Shown here: one piece after another, positions 18,234 to 25,904 of the stretch
Numbering within the stretch: position 1 is the first letter of the stretch
Layout: the number at the start of each line of letters is the position of its first letter
Assembly (NCBI GenBank): GCA_902785945.1
Contig: CADAAR010000008.1
Span: forward strand, 1 to 64,000
Reading direction: 5' to 3'
DNA from: an uncultured Prevotellaceae bacterium
GTDB taxonomy: Bacteria; Bacteroidota; Bacteroidia; Bacteroidales; Bacteroidaceae
Length of the DNA: 64,000 bases
Notes under the pieces: generated by a model
Told to the model about the DNA's origin: nothing
Database searches by the model: none
What the model saw: only the letters and a program-made list of their open reading frames with translations
Program-made: the position numbers and the translations under genes

Positions 18234-19649
18234 ATGAAAAGACTTAGCAATATATTCATCGCTGCAGCTGTTGGTTTCATGCTGACAGGCTGCGGACTGT
18301 ACGATAAGTACGAACAGAAGGTGGAGGCGCCGGCCGATGCGTTTGGCAAGACCCTGATCAGCGACGTATCCACCGAAGGAGAGTCCCTTGCCCAGATGTC
18401 GTGGCGAGAGTTCTTCACCGATCCCAACCTCCAGCAGTTGATTGAGCAGGTGCTTGAAAACAACGCCGACCTGAATTCAGCCCGTATCGCTGTCGAGAAG
18501 AGCGAGGCCTCGTTGAAGATGGCTAAGCTGGCCTATCTGCCGTCGCTTTACTTCGCACCCCAGGTCACACTCGCCAGTTTCGACAAGAGCGCCTTCTCGA
18601 AGACCTACACGCTGCCCCTGCAGTTGTCGTGGGATGTCGATGTGTTCGGCTCCATTACCAACAAGAAGCGCGCCGCCAAGGCCGTACTGCTGCAGGCCCA
18701 GTTGAGCGAGGAAGCCATCCGCTCTAACCTCGTCAGCGCCGTTGCCCAGCAGTACTTCTATCTTCTGCTGCTCGACCGCCAGATGGACATCCTCACCCAG
18801 ACCGACAGTCTATGGAACGCCTCCTTGGATACTCAGAAGTCGCTCTATGAGAACGGTAAGGCTTACTCCACCGCTGTCAACCAGCTCGAGTCGTCTTACC
18901 TGAGTGTGAAAACGCAGTTAGTCGATGTCCGTCGCAGCATCAAGGCCACCGAGAATGCCCTCTGCAAACTCCTTGGCATCACGCCGCAGCACATCGCCCG
19001 CAGCCATTGGCTCGCCGCCTCCGAGTACCACACCTCGTCGGCCAACCAGCGCATGTTCGACAACCGCTACCTGCGCATTGGCGTTCCCGCCCAGATGCTC
19101 GAGCAGCGTCCCGACATCCGTATGGCCAACGCTGCTATGGAGGAGGCCTTCTATAACACGCAGGCCGCCCGCGCTGCCTTCTTCCCCAGCATCACGCTCA
19201 CTGCTCAGGGTGGTTGGACCAACTCGGCCGGTGGCATGGTCATCGACCCTGCCAAGGTGTTCCTCAACCTCGTCGGCTCTTTGACACAGCCCATCTTCGC
19301 CCAAGGCAAGATCAAGGCCAACTACAAGATTAACCAGCTGACTGAGGAGAACCTCCAGAAGAAGTACGTACAGACCGTTATCGACGCAGGCAACCAGGTA
19401 AACGAGGCGATGGCCGACTGCGAGGCTGCCCGCGAGAAACACGCGTTCTACCATCGTCAGGTGGAGGTGCTTCACGAGGCTTACACTGGCACCCATGAAC
19501 TGATGGACAACGGTAAGGCCAGCTACCTCGAAGTGCTCACCGCTCAGGAAAACCTTCTCAGCGCTCAGCTTTCTGAGGCCTCCAATATGTATAAAGGTGC
19601 CCAGGCCATCATTGCTCTTTACATCGCCCTCGGTGGCGGCACAAAATAA
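18234..19649 (+). CDS. Outer membrane efflux channel lipoprotein (OprM/NodT type)
   Basis: 471 residues with a lipobox (GFMLTGCG, Cys about 19) and the two repeated TolC-type halves. Family hallmarks are LAQMSWREFFTDPNLQQLI near 45-63, PLQLSWDVDVFG, the VPAQMLEQRPDIRMA segment, and SYLEVLTAQENLL near the C-terminus. It completes the three-gene RND system. A strong terminator follows immediately. Confidence 0.93.
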   Translation: MKRLSNIFIAAAVGFMLTGCGLYDKYEQKVEAPADAFGKTLISDVSTEGESLAQMSWREFFTDPNLQQLIEQVLENNADLNSARIAVEKSEASLKMAKLAYLPSLYFAPQVTLASFDKSAFSKTYTLPLQLSWDVDVFGSITNKKRAAKAVLLQAQLSEEAIRSNLVSAVAQQYFYLLLLDRQMDILTQTDSLWNASLDTQKSLYENGKAYSTAVNQLESSYLSVKTQLVDVRRSIKATENALCKLLGITPQHIARSHWLAASEYHTSSANQRMFDNRYLRIGVPAQMLEQRPDIRMANAAMEEAFYNTQAARAAFFPSITLTAQGGWTNSAGGMVIDPAKVFLNLVGSLTQPIFAQGKIKANYKINQLTEENLQKKYVQTVIDAGNQVNEAMADCEAAREKHAFYHRQVEVLHEAYTGTHELMDNGKASYLEVLTAQENLLSAQLSEASNMYKGAQAIIALYIALGGGTK

Positions 19650-19653
19650 AAAG

Positions 19654-19687
19654 AAACAGGGCGGTCATTTCTGATCGCCCTGTTTTT
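19654..19687 (+). terminator. Rho-independent terminator of the RND operon
   Basis: AAACAGGGCG at 19654-19663 pairs with CGCCCTGTTT at 19676-19685, followed by a T-run. It lies 4 nt after the channel gene stop and faces the end of the convergent lipoprotein gene, so it may serve both. Confidence 0.9.
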
Positions 19688-19701
19688 GTATCAAATGCCC
19701 T

Positions 19702-22038
19702 TTATTTGCGAATCTCGATGCTGATGCCCTTCTCGTTAAGAGCCTCTACGAAATGCTCGTTGATGCCATCGAAGTAGTAAGGATTGGTAGAGGGCTCGAT
19801 GCCTACCCAGTAGTTGTTGAACCAACTCATGGCCTTCTTAAAAGCATCGTCGCACTTCTTGGAATAAGCTTCGAAGGTCTCGGGATAGAGTCTCTGCAGC
19901 TTTGCCTTCACAGCGTCCCAACCCTCTTCAATCGGCTCCTCGTTATCACTCTTCTTATTGCTTACACGCTCTACAGAGTAGTTGTTGAAGTCTACCATGA
20001 CGTTGGTCAGCCATTCCAGATCCTCGGGTGACTCGCTGGGCTCGCGGCCGAAGTCCTCTACGAACCAGTCGTGAACACTCTTGTCACAGCCCTTTTTCTC
20101 ATGCAGGAAGCGCTTCACGTCGTCGTTGGTGCTGAGCAGGTCGATGATGTGCTCCCAGTTCTTCTTGGCCAGATATTCCATGTCGCCGCTCTCACCGGCC
20201 TTCTGCTCCAGATAGTCCTCATAGTCGCCATACACCTCTCCTCTGTAATGGGTTAAGTATTGCATAACGTTCGGATACAGAGTTGAATTGGTTGGGATGC
20301 AGCCGTAGTCATTCACTATTTGAGTCATCAGGTTCTTCTTGATCACTCTTTCTGCAGCGGTGCGGTCGTAATCGTTCATCTCGCAGAGCCAACCGGCGAT
20401 ATCGTCCTTATGACCTCTGAATGAAGCACCTTCGGTTGATTTCTGCAGACCTTCGATCAGGATGTTGTAGTTCGAGTAGTCCTCGGGAGCAAAATCCCAG
20501 TCGCCCACCTGGTGCTCAGTACCATCGCTAGGATACTTCTTGAGGGTCCAGGGACCTGCGAGCTTAAAGGTAGCCTTGTACTCGGCGAGCTCATAGCCCA
20601 ACACCTTCAGCTTGGCACCTGCCTCAGCGTTCACGCTCAGGAAAATACTGGCGGTAAAGCAGTTCTTCTCGTTCCAGTTCTCATCGAAGGGGGAGACTGT
20701 CAGTTCGGCCTCAGTTCCCAGTTTCGGGCCTACAGATACGGTCGGTCCAGCTACACCGTAGATCATCACATCCATACCGAGATAGATACCGATAGCGGCC
20801 TCTGCCTTTACTTTTACCTGTGGGCGGATGAAGGTAAAATCGTTTTTCACCTCGTTGAACTCCTTGATGATGCTCCAGCCGTCGCCGCTCTTGTAGCGAA
20901 CGCCACTCTTGAAGTTGTTCTCATATTCGTACTTGAATCCCATGTTAGCCTGTCCGGTCACCTTACCGTCGAGCTTGATATACAGGTTGGGCTGGCACTT
21001 AACCACTACGGGCACACATCCTACCCAGAAAGTGAAGCTGTAGCCTTCGAAGGTCACGAGGGTCTTTTTGAACTTGTTCTCGTCGAGCTTCCACTCCTTA
21101 GTGAAGCCAAGGGTCATCTCAGGTGAGAAAGCGAACTTACCGTCGAGGCCAGCCTCAAACTTCTTCACGTAAGGCACGGGTACGCAGACCTTCCACTTCA
21201 CACCGCCGTTCAGCGTGATGAAATAGTTCAGATCGAAGTCGATGGGCACATTCAGGTCGAAGTCGATGGAATCCTTGCTCTCAGAGCCGCAAGCAAACTT
21301 CTTGTGCATCTTGATCTCCTGGTTGAAAGAAAGAATGCGCTTGTGTGCAGAGGCACGGGTAACGGTCATTGTCTCGGGCGTAATATAGTCATAGTTGCCG
21401 TCGTTAGAGGCGCTGCGCGTCATTGTAGCGGTCTCGTCGGCATCGTGATAGCCATTGCCATAGCCCAGAGGGTCGGTCATGTGAATCACGGCGGGGTGAA
21501 TCACCTGGTTGCCATCCACATACTTGGCTGCGTAGACGGGTATGTCGATACCACCGGCACGGGTCACGACGCCTTCCTGTATGTCGTTGTTCACATAGAG
21601 TCCGGTATTCAACTGAACCTCCTTTTCGCCGATCAGCTCAGCCAGCGTGGCGGGCTCAACAGTCAGGATGTAACGGTCGCCAACCAACTGCTCCTTGGTA
21701 GCCTTGCGAGCGTAAGGCAGCTGCTCAATCTGGTGCCAGATGCCCATGGGGTGGTTTACGAAAGTGGTGATACCCAGCTTGTCGGCCAGTGCCTTGCTCA
21801 CGCTGATCTCGGTGGTGTCGGCATTCAGGATCATCACGTCCGATGGTGTCTCGAAGTCCTGATAGGTCAGTCCGTAAGCCTCGAGCAGTTCGCCCTGAGC
21901 TTCTGATGTGTTATTCAAACTTGGCTCGTTGTCGGCCATCAAGTCGTCGGTACAAGCAGTGAAAGAAACTGCGAATGTTGCTGCGAACAAGAAAGCGATT
22001 GCCTTCGAAGTGTTCTTGGTGAAAATTGAAGTCTTCAT
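19702..22038 (-). CDS. Large secreted lipoprotein of unknown function
   Basis: 778 residues. The signal peptide ends at FAVSFTACTDD, so the protein is a lipoprotein; the acidic residues after the Cys would suit surface export in Bacteroidetes (inference). I do not recognise a family. The N-terminal third is mixed. A middle beta-rich region (about 250-500) has repeated Lys/Phe/Gly strands and the run AGPTVSVGPKLGTEAELTVS. The C-terminal 270 residues are helical and acidic. It has its own promoter and lies next to an AraC-type regulator transcribed the same way, with an inverted repeat between them. Confidence 0.7.
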   Translation of the reverse strand: MKTSIFTKNTSKAIAFLFAATFAVSFTACTDDLMADNEPSLNNTSEAQGELLEAYGLTYQDFETPSDVMILNADTTEISVSKALADKLGITTFVNHPMGIWHQIEQLPYARKATKEQLVGDRYILTVEPATLAELIGEKEVQLNTGLYVNNDIQEGVVTRAGGIDIPVYAAKYVDGNQVIHPAVIHMTDPLGYGNGYHDADETATMTRSASNDGNYDYITPETMTVTRASAHKRILSFNQEIKMHKKFACGSESKDSIDFDLNVPIDFDLNYFITLNGGVKWKVCVPVPYVKKFEAGLDGKFAFSPEMTLGFTKEWKLDENKFKKTLVTFEGYSFTFWVGCVPVVVKCQPNLYIKLDGKVTGQANMGFKYEYENNFKSGVRYKSGDGWSIIKEFNEVKNDFTFIRPQVKVKAEAAIGIYLGMDVMIYGVAGPTVSVGPKLGTEAELTVSPFDENWNEKNCFTASIFLSVNAEAGAKLKVLGYELAEYKATFKLAGPWTLKKYPSDGTEHQVGDWDFAPEDYSNYNILIEGLQKSTEGASFRGHKDDIAGWLCEMNDYDRTAAERVIKKNLMTQIVNDYGCIPTNSTLYPNVMQYLTHYRGEVYGDYEDYLEQKAGESGDMEYLAKKNWEHIIDLLSTNDDVKRFLHEKKGCDKSVHDWFVEDFGREPSESPEDLEWLTNVMVDFNNYSVERVSNKKSDNEEPIEEGWDAVKAKLQRLYPETFEAYSKKCDDAFKKAMSWFNNYWVGIEPSTNPYYFDGINEHFVEALNEKGISIEIRK

Positions 22039-22101
22039 AATTGTAAGTTTTAAATTGTTATTATTCTATTTTGTTTTACTCGTTTATGTCTTTCGACACT
22101 G

Positions 22102-22109
22102 CAAAATTA
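22102..22109 (-). promoter_or_regulatory. -7 element of the large lipoprotein gene
   Basis: CAAAATTA reads TAATTTTG on the minus strand, 63 nt before the start codon at 22038. Confidence 0.5.
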
Positions 22110-22178
22110 GGGTGTTTTTCAGCCAGTTGTTCTCTTTTTTGTGTTTTTCTTCTTAGTATGTGTGGCCAACAAAAAGAA

Positions 22179-22221
22179 TTTTGGCCAAAACTCAACAATA
22201 TCGTCTGAGTTTTGGCCAAAA
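22179..22221 (-). terminator. Perfect 16-bp inverted repeat with TTTTGGCCAAAA in each arm
   Basis: TTTTGGCCAAAACTCA at 22179-22194 and TGAGTTTTGGCCAAAA at 22206-22221 are perfect inverted copies with an 11-nt loop. Read on the minus strand, the hairpin ends the AraC gene and is followed by ATTCTTTTTG, so termination is likely. Each arm also contains the 12-bp palindrome TTTTGGCCAAAA, and another TGGCCA lies at 22163-22168, so an operator for the downstream lipoprotein gene is an alternative. Confidence 0.6.
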
Positions 22222-22242
22222 CATGGAAAAAAAGGTGGAAAA

Positions 22243-22830
22243 TCAGTAGTCGGAGACTTCTTCTATGGGCTCTTCGAACGAAGGATGGGTATCCAGCAGT
22301 TTCCTGAACTCATGGGGCGACATGCCGATGGCATCCTGAAACTTGCGGTTAAACGACCGGATGGCCGAAAAGCCAGCCTCCTGTGCACAGGCCGCCACGT
22401 TCCACTCCCGCTTCGACATCAGGTAATACATCGAGCGCAGTATTCTCAGGTAGTCCAGATAGTCTTCCACCGATTTGTACAACGGCGAGTTTCTGAACAG
22501 CTCCATGATGCGTGTCTGCGTGGTGTCGATCATCTCAGCCAGTTCCTTTATGCTGAAGTCGGGGTTCTCATAGGTCTTCTCCAACTCCAGTCTCGACTCG
22601 ATCACCGCCATCAGCTCATCGTCGCTGCGCAGGTCGGCATGGCGCAGAAACTCTGTATGGCGCGCCAGCAGCTCTTTATATATATGTATGCGCCTGCGCA
22701 CGTCATAATAGGCATCCATCTTCTGACTCAGTTGCATGTTATGGATGACAAGTTCATTGTTGGTCTTCTCCAGATCCGCTACCCGTTGGCGCAGCGCATC
22801 ATTTTCCTCTTTGTAGTCTTGATGGGTCAT
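22243..22830 (-). CDS. AraC-family transcriptional regulator with N-terminal coiled coil
   Basis: 195 residues from MTHQDYKEEN. Residues about 5-40 form a coiled coil (heptad Leu/Asn pattern), then a linker. The C-terminal 100 residues are an AraC-type double helix-turn-helix: FSIKELAEMIDTTQTRIMEL, then NVAACAQEAGFSAIRSFNRK and the family end FQDAIGMSPHEFRK. There is no ligand-binding or receiver domain. The upstream ATG at 22857 overlaps the -7 box, so 22830 is the better start. A nine-copy phased repeat lies just upstream of its promoter. Confidence 0.88.
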   Translation of the reverse strand: MTHQDYKEENDALRQRVADLEKTNNELVIHNMQLSQKMDAYYDVRRRIHIYKELLARHTEFLRHADLRSDDELMAVIESRLELEKTYENPDFSIKELAEMIDTTQTRIMELFRNSPLYKSVEDYLDYLRILRSMYYLMSKREWNVAACAQEAGFSAIRSFNRKFQDAIGMSPHEFRKLLDTHPSFEEPIEEVSDY

Positions 22831-22854
22831 AGTTCTATTTGTAGTGTTATGCCG

Positions 22855-22885
22855 CAAAGATAGCTATTTTTTCCGAGATAGCCAA
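22855..22885 (-). promoter_or_regulatory. Promoter of the AraC regulator
   Basis: On the minus strand, TATCTTTG (22855-22862) and TTG (22883-22885) are 20 nt apart, the ideal Bacteroidetes spacing. It lies 25 nt before the ATG. Confidence 0.65.
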
Positions 22886-22930
22886 GCATTTCATCAAAAA
22901 AGCGCAGAAACAATGATGAGAAAACAGACC

Positions 22931-23111
22931 TTCCCTGAAAAAAGAAAAAAACTTACCTGATATTGATTTCTCATAGGCTTGAAAAAAAATCCGCGCAGGC
23001 CTGAAAAAAAACTGCATAGGCCTGAAAAATTTTCCGCACAGGCCTGATATTTTTGTTTGAGGCCTGATTCGCACAAATTTCACGCCTGATTCGCGCAAAT
23101 TTGAGGCCTGA
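22931..23111. repeat. Nine-copy array with 22-bp phasing (AGGCCTGA core)
   Basis: The core CCTGA/CTTGA starts at 22934, 22956, 22978, 23000, 23021, 23043, 23063, 23085 and 23107, so spacing is 22, 22, 22, 21, 22, 20, 22, 22. The seven right-hand copies are extended to AGGCCTGA (one AGGCTTGA, one ACGCCTGA); the two left-hand copies are degenerate. Between cores lie A/T-rich spacers, often ending in CCGCRC-like or TCGCRC-like bases. The array fills the gap between the AraC regulator and the divergent transpeptidase gene. No credible ORF covers it. Confidence 0.85.
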
Positions 23112-23262
23112 TCCGTTTTGATTTCACAACCGTTCTGATACGGAATTACCACAACATTATCGTGATTTCACCAGAGATCAGGGGAACAGGTGATCGATTA
23201 TATTTGAAAATCAAAGACCTGTCCCACAGATAAAGACTCAACGTTGTTTTTGGAGGAAAGAC

Positions 23263-23293
23263 TTGGCGCTTTCAGCTTTTTTAGTTACCTTTG
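23263..23293 (+). promoter_or_regulatory. Promoter of the transpeptidase gene
   Basis: TTG at 23263-23265 and TACCTTTG at 23286-23293, 20 nt apart, followed by the start codon at 23320. From 23112 to 23262 I see no gene. Confidence 0.6.
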
Positions 23294-23319
23294 CCACGAA
23301 ATCAGAAATGCAAAACGAC

Positions 23320-24423
23320 ATGAAGAAGATAATATGGATTGCGCTAGTTGCCATGATGGGTGTTATGACGGTAAGGGGACAGGAACTGCCGAGCGACGGA
23401 CCGCTGACCATACGACCTCAGCTGCAGAAGCTGGGCGAACGGTTGCTGAAGGGTAAGACGGGCAGTATCGTGGCTATTAATCCGGAGAACGGCGAGATTA
23501 TCTGTCTGGCGACGAACACGCCCAACGGTCCCGATGTACGTCAGGCTATCGGCAAACCACAGGCGCCCGGCTCGACCTTTAAGACGGCTCAGGCCCTGAC
23601 GCTGCTGTCGGAGGGTATCGTCACCCCTGATACCAAGATGGAATGTAACAGCGGCATTACCGACGGCAATATCAAGGTGGGCTGTCACAAGCACCGCTCA
23701 CCACTCAACCTGAAAGATGCCTTGGCACAGAGCTGTAACACCTGGTTTATCGTGAACTTCGGTTCGATGATTAACGACGACTTTATGTATGAGTCGAAGG
23801 ACGAGGCCATCACCACCTGGCGCAGTTATATGCAGTCGATGGGGCTTGGAGGACCAATGCATATTGATATACAGGGGGATCAGGGTGGACTGCTGGCTGG
23901 TGCCGACTATCTGAACCGTCGCTATAAGGACGGCTGGAACGGCAAGACCATCTGGTGGGCCGGTATGGGACAGGGCGACGTGACCTGTACGCCCCTGCAA
24001 CTCTGCAACCTGGCGGTGACCATCGCCAACCGAGGCTGGTATTACGTGCCCCATATACATAAAGACACCAAGAACCAACGCTATCTGACCAAACGGCAGA
24101 CGAAGGTGGCCAAGGAGGCCTATGCGCCCGTGGTGGAGGGTATGCGTCTGGCGGTGGAGAATGGTACGGCTGCGGGTATCAAGGCTTCTTACCCCATTTG
24201 TGGTAAGACGGGTACCATTGAGAACCCCGGCAAAGACCATTCGGCCTTTATCGCCTTTGCACCGATGAACAATCCGAAGATTGCCATTGCGGTGTATGTG
24301 GAGCATGGCGGCTTTGGAGCTGACCTGGCGGCGCCGATGGCAGGACTGGTGATAGAGGCCTATCTGAAAGGAAAGCTCTCAGAAGCGTCGGAAGACAAAG
24401 CCAAAAAGATAGAGAAGAAATAG
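23320..24423 (+). CDS. Secreted penicillin-binding transpeptidase domain protein
   Basis: 367 residues from MKKIIWIALV (a further ATG at 23308 is possible). The signal peptide is cleaved near VRGQE. The rest is a transpeptidase domain with the three active-site motifs of penicillin-binding proteins: STFK near 89-92, SCN near 141-143 and KTGT near 297-300. There is no glycosyltransferase domain and no dimerisation domain, so it is shorter than typical class B PBPs. It may cross-link peptidoglycan or act as a sensor of beta-lactams. The C-terminus is Lys/Glu-rich. Confidence 0.88.
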   Translation: MKKIIWIALVAMMGVMTVRGQELPSDGPLTIRPQLQKLGERLLKGKTGSIVAINPENGEIICLATNTPNGPDVRQAIGKPQAPGSTFKTAQALTLLSEGIVTPDTKMECNSGITDGNIKVGCHKHRSPLNLKDALAQSCNTWFIVNFGSMINDDFMYESKDEAITTWRSYMQSMGLGGPMHIDIQGDQGGLLAGADYLNRRYKDGWNGKTIWWAGMGQGDVTCTPLQLCNLAVTIANRGWYYVPHIHKDTKNQRYLTKRQTKVAKEAYAPVVEGMRLAVENGTAAGIKASYPICGKTGTIENPGKDHSAFIAFAPMNNPKIAIAVYVEHGGFGADLAAPMAGLVIEAYLKGKLSEASEDKAKKIEKK

Positions 24424-24431
24424 GTAAGAAA

Positions 24432-24453
24432 ATCCCCGCCAATTGGCGGGGAT
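24432..24453. terminator. Bidirectional terminator hairpin
   Basis: ATCCCCGCC AATT GGCGGGGAT is a perfect 9-bp stem with a 4-nt loop between two convergent genes. A TTTTC tract follows on the minus strand side; the plus side lacks a T-run. Confidence 0.7.
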
Positions 24454-24459
24454 TGGATG

Positions 24460-25821
24460 TTATTGCTTGTCGAGTTCGGCAAGGTTCTCGGCAATCATCT
24501 CGTCGGTGACGGTGTAGTTCTGAAGGTCGCCCTTGATGTAGGCTTCATACGACGGCATGTCGATCAGACCGTGTCCGGAGAGGTTGAAGAGGATAACCTT
24601 CTTCTCGCCCGTTTCCTTGCACTTCAAGGCCTCGCGGATGGTAGCTGCGATGGCGTGGGTGCTCTCAGGGGCAGGAATGATGCCCTCGGTGCGGGCAAAG
24701 AGCATACCAGCCTCGAAGGTTTCCAACTGAGGAATGTCGACGCCATACATGTAACCGTCCTTGATGAGCTGGGAGATGATCATGCCTGCACCATGATAGC
24801 GCAGACCACCAGCGTGGATGTTTGAGGGCTTGAAATTATGACCCAAGGTGTACATCGGCAGCAACGGCGTGTAGCCAGCCTCGTCGCCGAAGTCATAGCG
24901 GAACTGTCCGCGGGTGAGCTTCGGGCAGCTGTCGGGCTCGGCAGCGATGAATACGGTGTCACGCTCGCCACTCAGCTTATGACGCATGAAGGGGAAGGCG
25001 ATACCACCGAAGTTGGAACCACCACCGAAGCAGGCAATCACAATGTCGGGATACTCGCCAGCCATCTGCATCTGCTTTTCGGCCTCGAGACCGATAATGG
25101 TCTGGTGCAGACCTACGTGGTTGAGCACGGAGCCGAGGGTGTATTTACAGTTCGGCGTGGTAGTGGCCAGCTCGACAGCCTCTGAGATGGCGGTGCCAAG
25201 AGAACCTGAGTGGGTAGGATCTTTGGTGAGGATGTCCTTACCGGCACGTGTCGACATCGAGGGAGAACCCTCAACAACGGCACCGAACGTACGCATGATG
25301 CTGCTGCGGTAAGGCTTCTGCTGCATGGTGATCTTTACCTGATAAACAGCACAGTCGAGACCGTAGATCTTAGCGGCATAGCTGAGGGCTGCACCCCACT
25401 GGCCGGCACCGGTCTCGGTGGTAACGTTGGTGGTTCCTTCCTGCTTGGCATAGTAGCACTGGGGCAGGGCGGAGTTGATCTTATGTGAACCAAGGGGATT
25501 GGTTGACTCGTTCTTGAAATAGATGTGGGCGGGGGTGCCAAGGGCTTCTTCAAGGGCATAGGCACGTACCAATGGTGTGCTGCGATAGTACTTGTACTTT
25601 TCGAGCACGTCTTCTGGGATATCAATCCAGCGATGTTCTGTGTCTAGTTCCTGCACACAGCATTCGCGGGGGAAGATGTGTGCCAAATCGTCTACACCCA
25701 AAGGCTGCTTGGTAGCAGGATGGATGGGAGGCATGGGCTTGTTGGGCATGTCTGCCTGAATGTTGTACCACTGTGTTGGGATTTCGCTCTCTTGGAGGAT
25801 GAATTTTTTCTGTTTAGCCAT
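24460..25821 (-). CDS. trpB: Tryptophan synthase beta chain, TrpB2 type
   Basis: 453 residues from MAKQKKFILQ, longer than canonical TrpB (about 395) and typical of TrpB2. The PLP lysine lies in NPLGSHKINSALPQ. TETGAGQWGAALSYA contains the catalytic Glu, and GGGSNFGGIAFPF binds the PLP phosphate. EGIIPAPESTHAIA and NLSGHGLIDM are near the C-terminus. It condenses indole and serine to tryptophan. No trpA or other trp gene is adjacent, as is common for TrpB2, which may salvage free indole. An upstream in-frame ATG at 25896 spans the promoter, so I rejected it. Confidence 0.9.
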   Translation of the reverse strand: MAKQKKFILQESEIPTQWYNIQADMPNKPMPPIHPATKQPLGVDDLAHIFPRECCVQELDTEHRWIDIPEDVLEKYKYYRSTPLVRAYALEEALGTPAHIYFKNESTNPLGSHKINSALPQCYYAKQEGTTNVTTETGAGQWGAALSYAAKIYGLDCAVYQVKITMQQKPYRSSIMRTFGAVVEGSPSMSTRAGKDILTKDPTHSGSLGTAISEAVELATTTPNCKYTLGSVLNHVGLHQTIIGLEAEKQMQMAGEYPDIVIACFGGGSNFGGIAFPFMRHKLSGERDTVFIAAEPDSCPKLTRGQFRYDFGDEAGYTPLLPMYTLGHNFKPSNIHAGGLRYHGAGMIISQLIKDGYMYGVDIPQLETFEAGMLFARTEGIIPAPESTHAIAATIREALKCKETGEKKVILFNLSGHGLIDMPSYEAYIKGDLQNYTVTDEMIAENLAELDKQ

Positions 25822-25854
25822 AATTGTAAAGTTTTGGAATAAGATATCCGCGTG

Positions 25855-25862
25855 CAAAGGTA
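25855..25862 (-). promoter_or_regulatory. -7 element of trpB
   Basis: CAAAGGTA reads TACCTTTG on the minus strand, 33 nt before the trpB start and inside the 83-bp gap to the hybrid regulator. Confidence 0.55.
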
Positions 25863-25904
25863 CAAAATAAATATGAATTGCCGACCGACAATTCATATTT
25901 ATTT

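Noticed and set aside
22931-23111. CRISPR array
   Set aside because: The repeat core is only 5-8 bp and the step 20-22 bp, far below CRISPR repeat and spacer sizes; no cas genes in the window.
22847-23152. Minus-strand frame over the 22-bp array
   Set aside because: Its apparent Phe/Arg repeat is only the DNA array; 22 bp is not a multiple of three, and it runs over the AraC promoter.
24460-25821. trpB as part of a trp operon
   Set aside because: No other trp gene is adjacent, it has its own promoter and a terminator directly after it.
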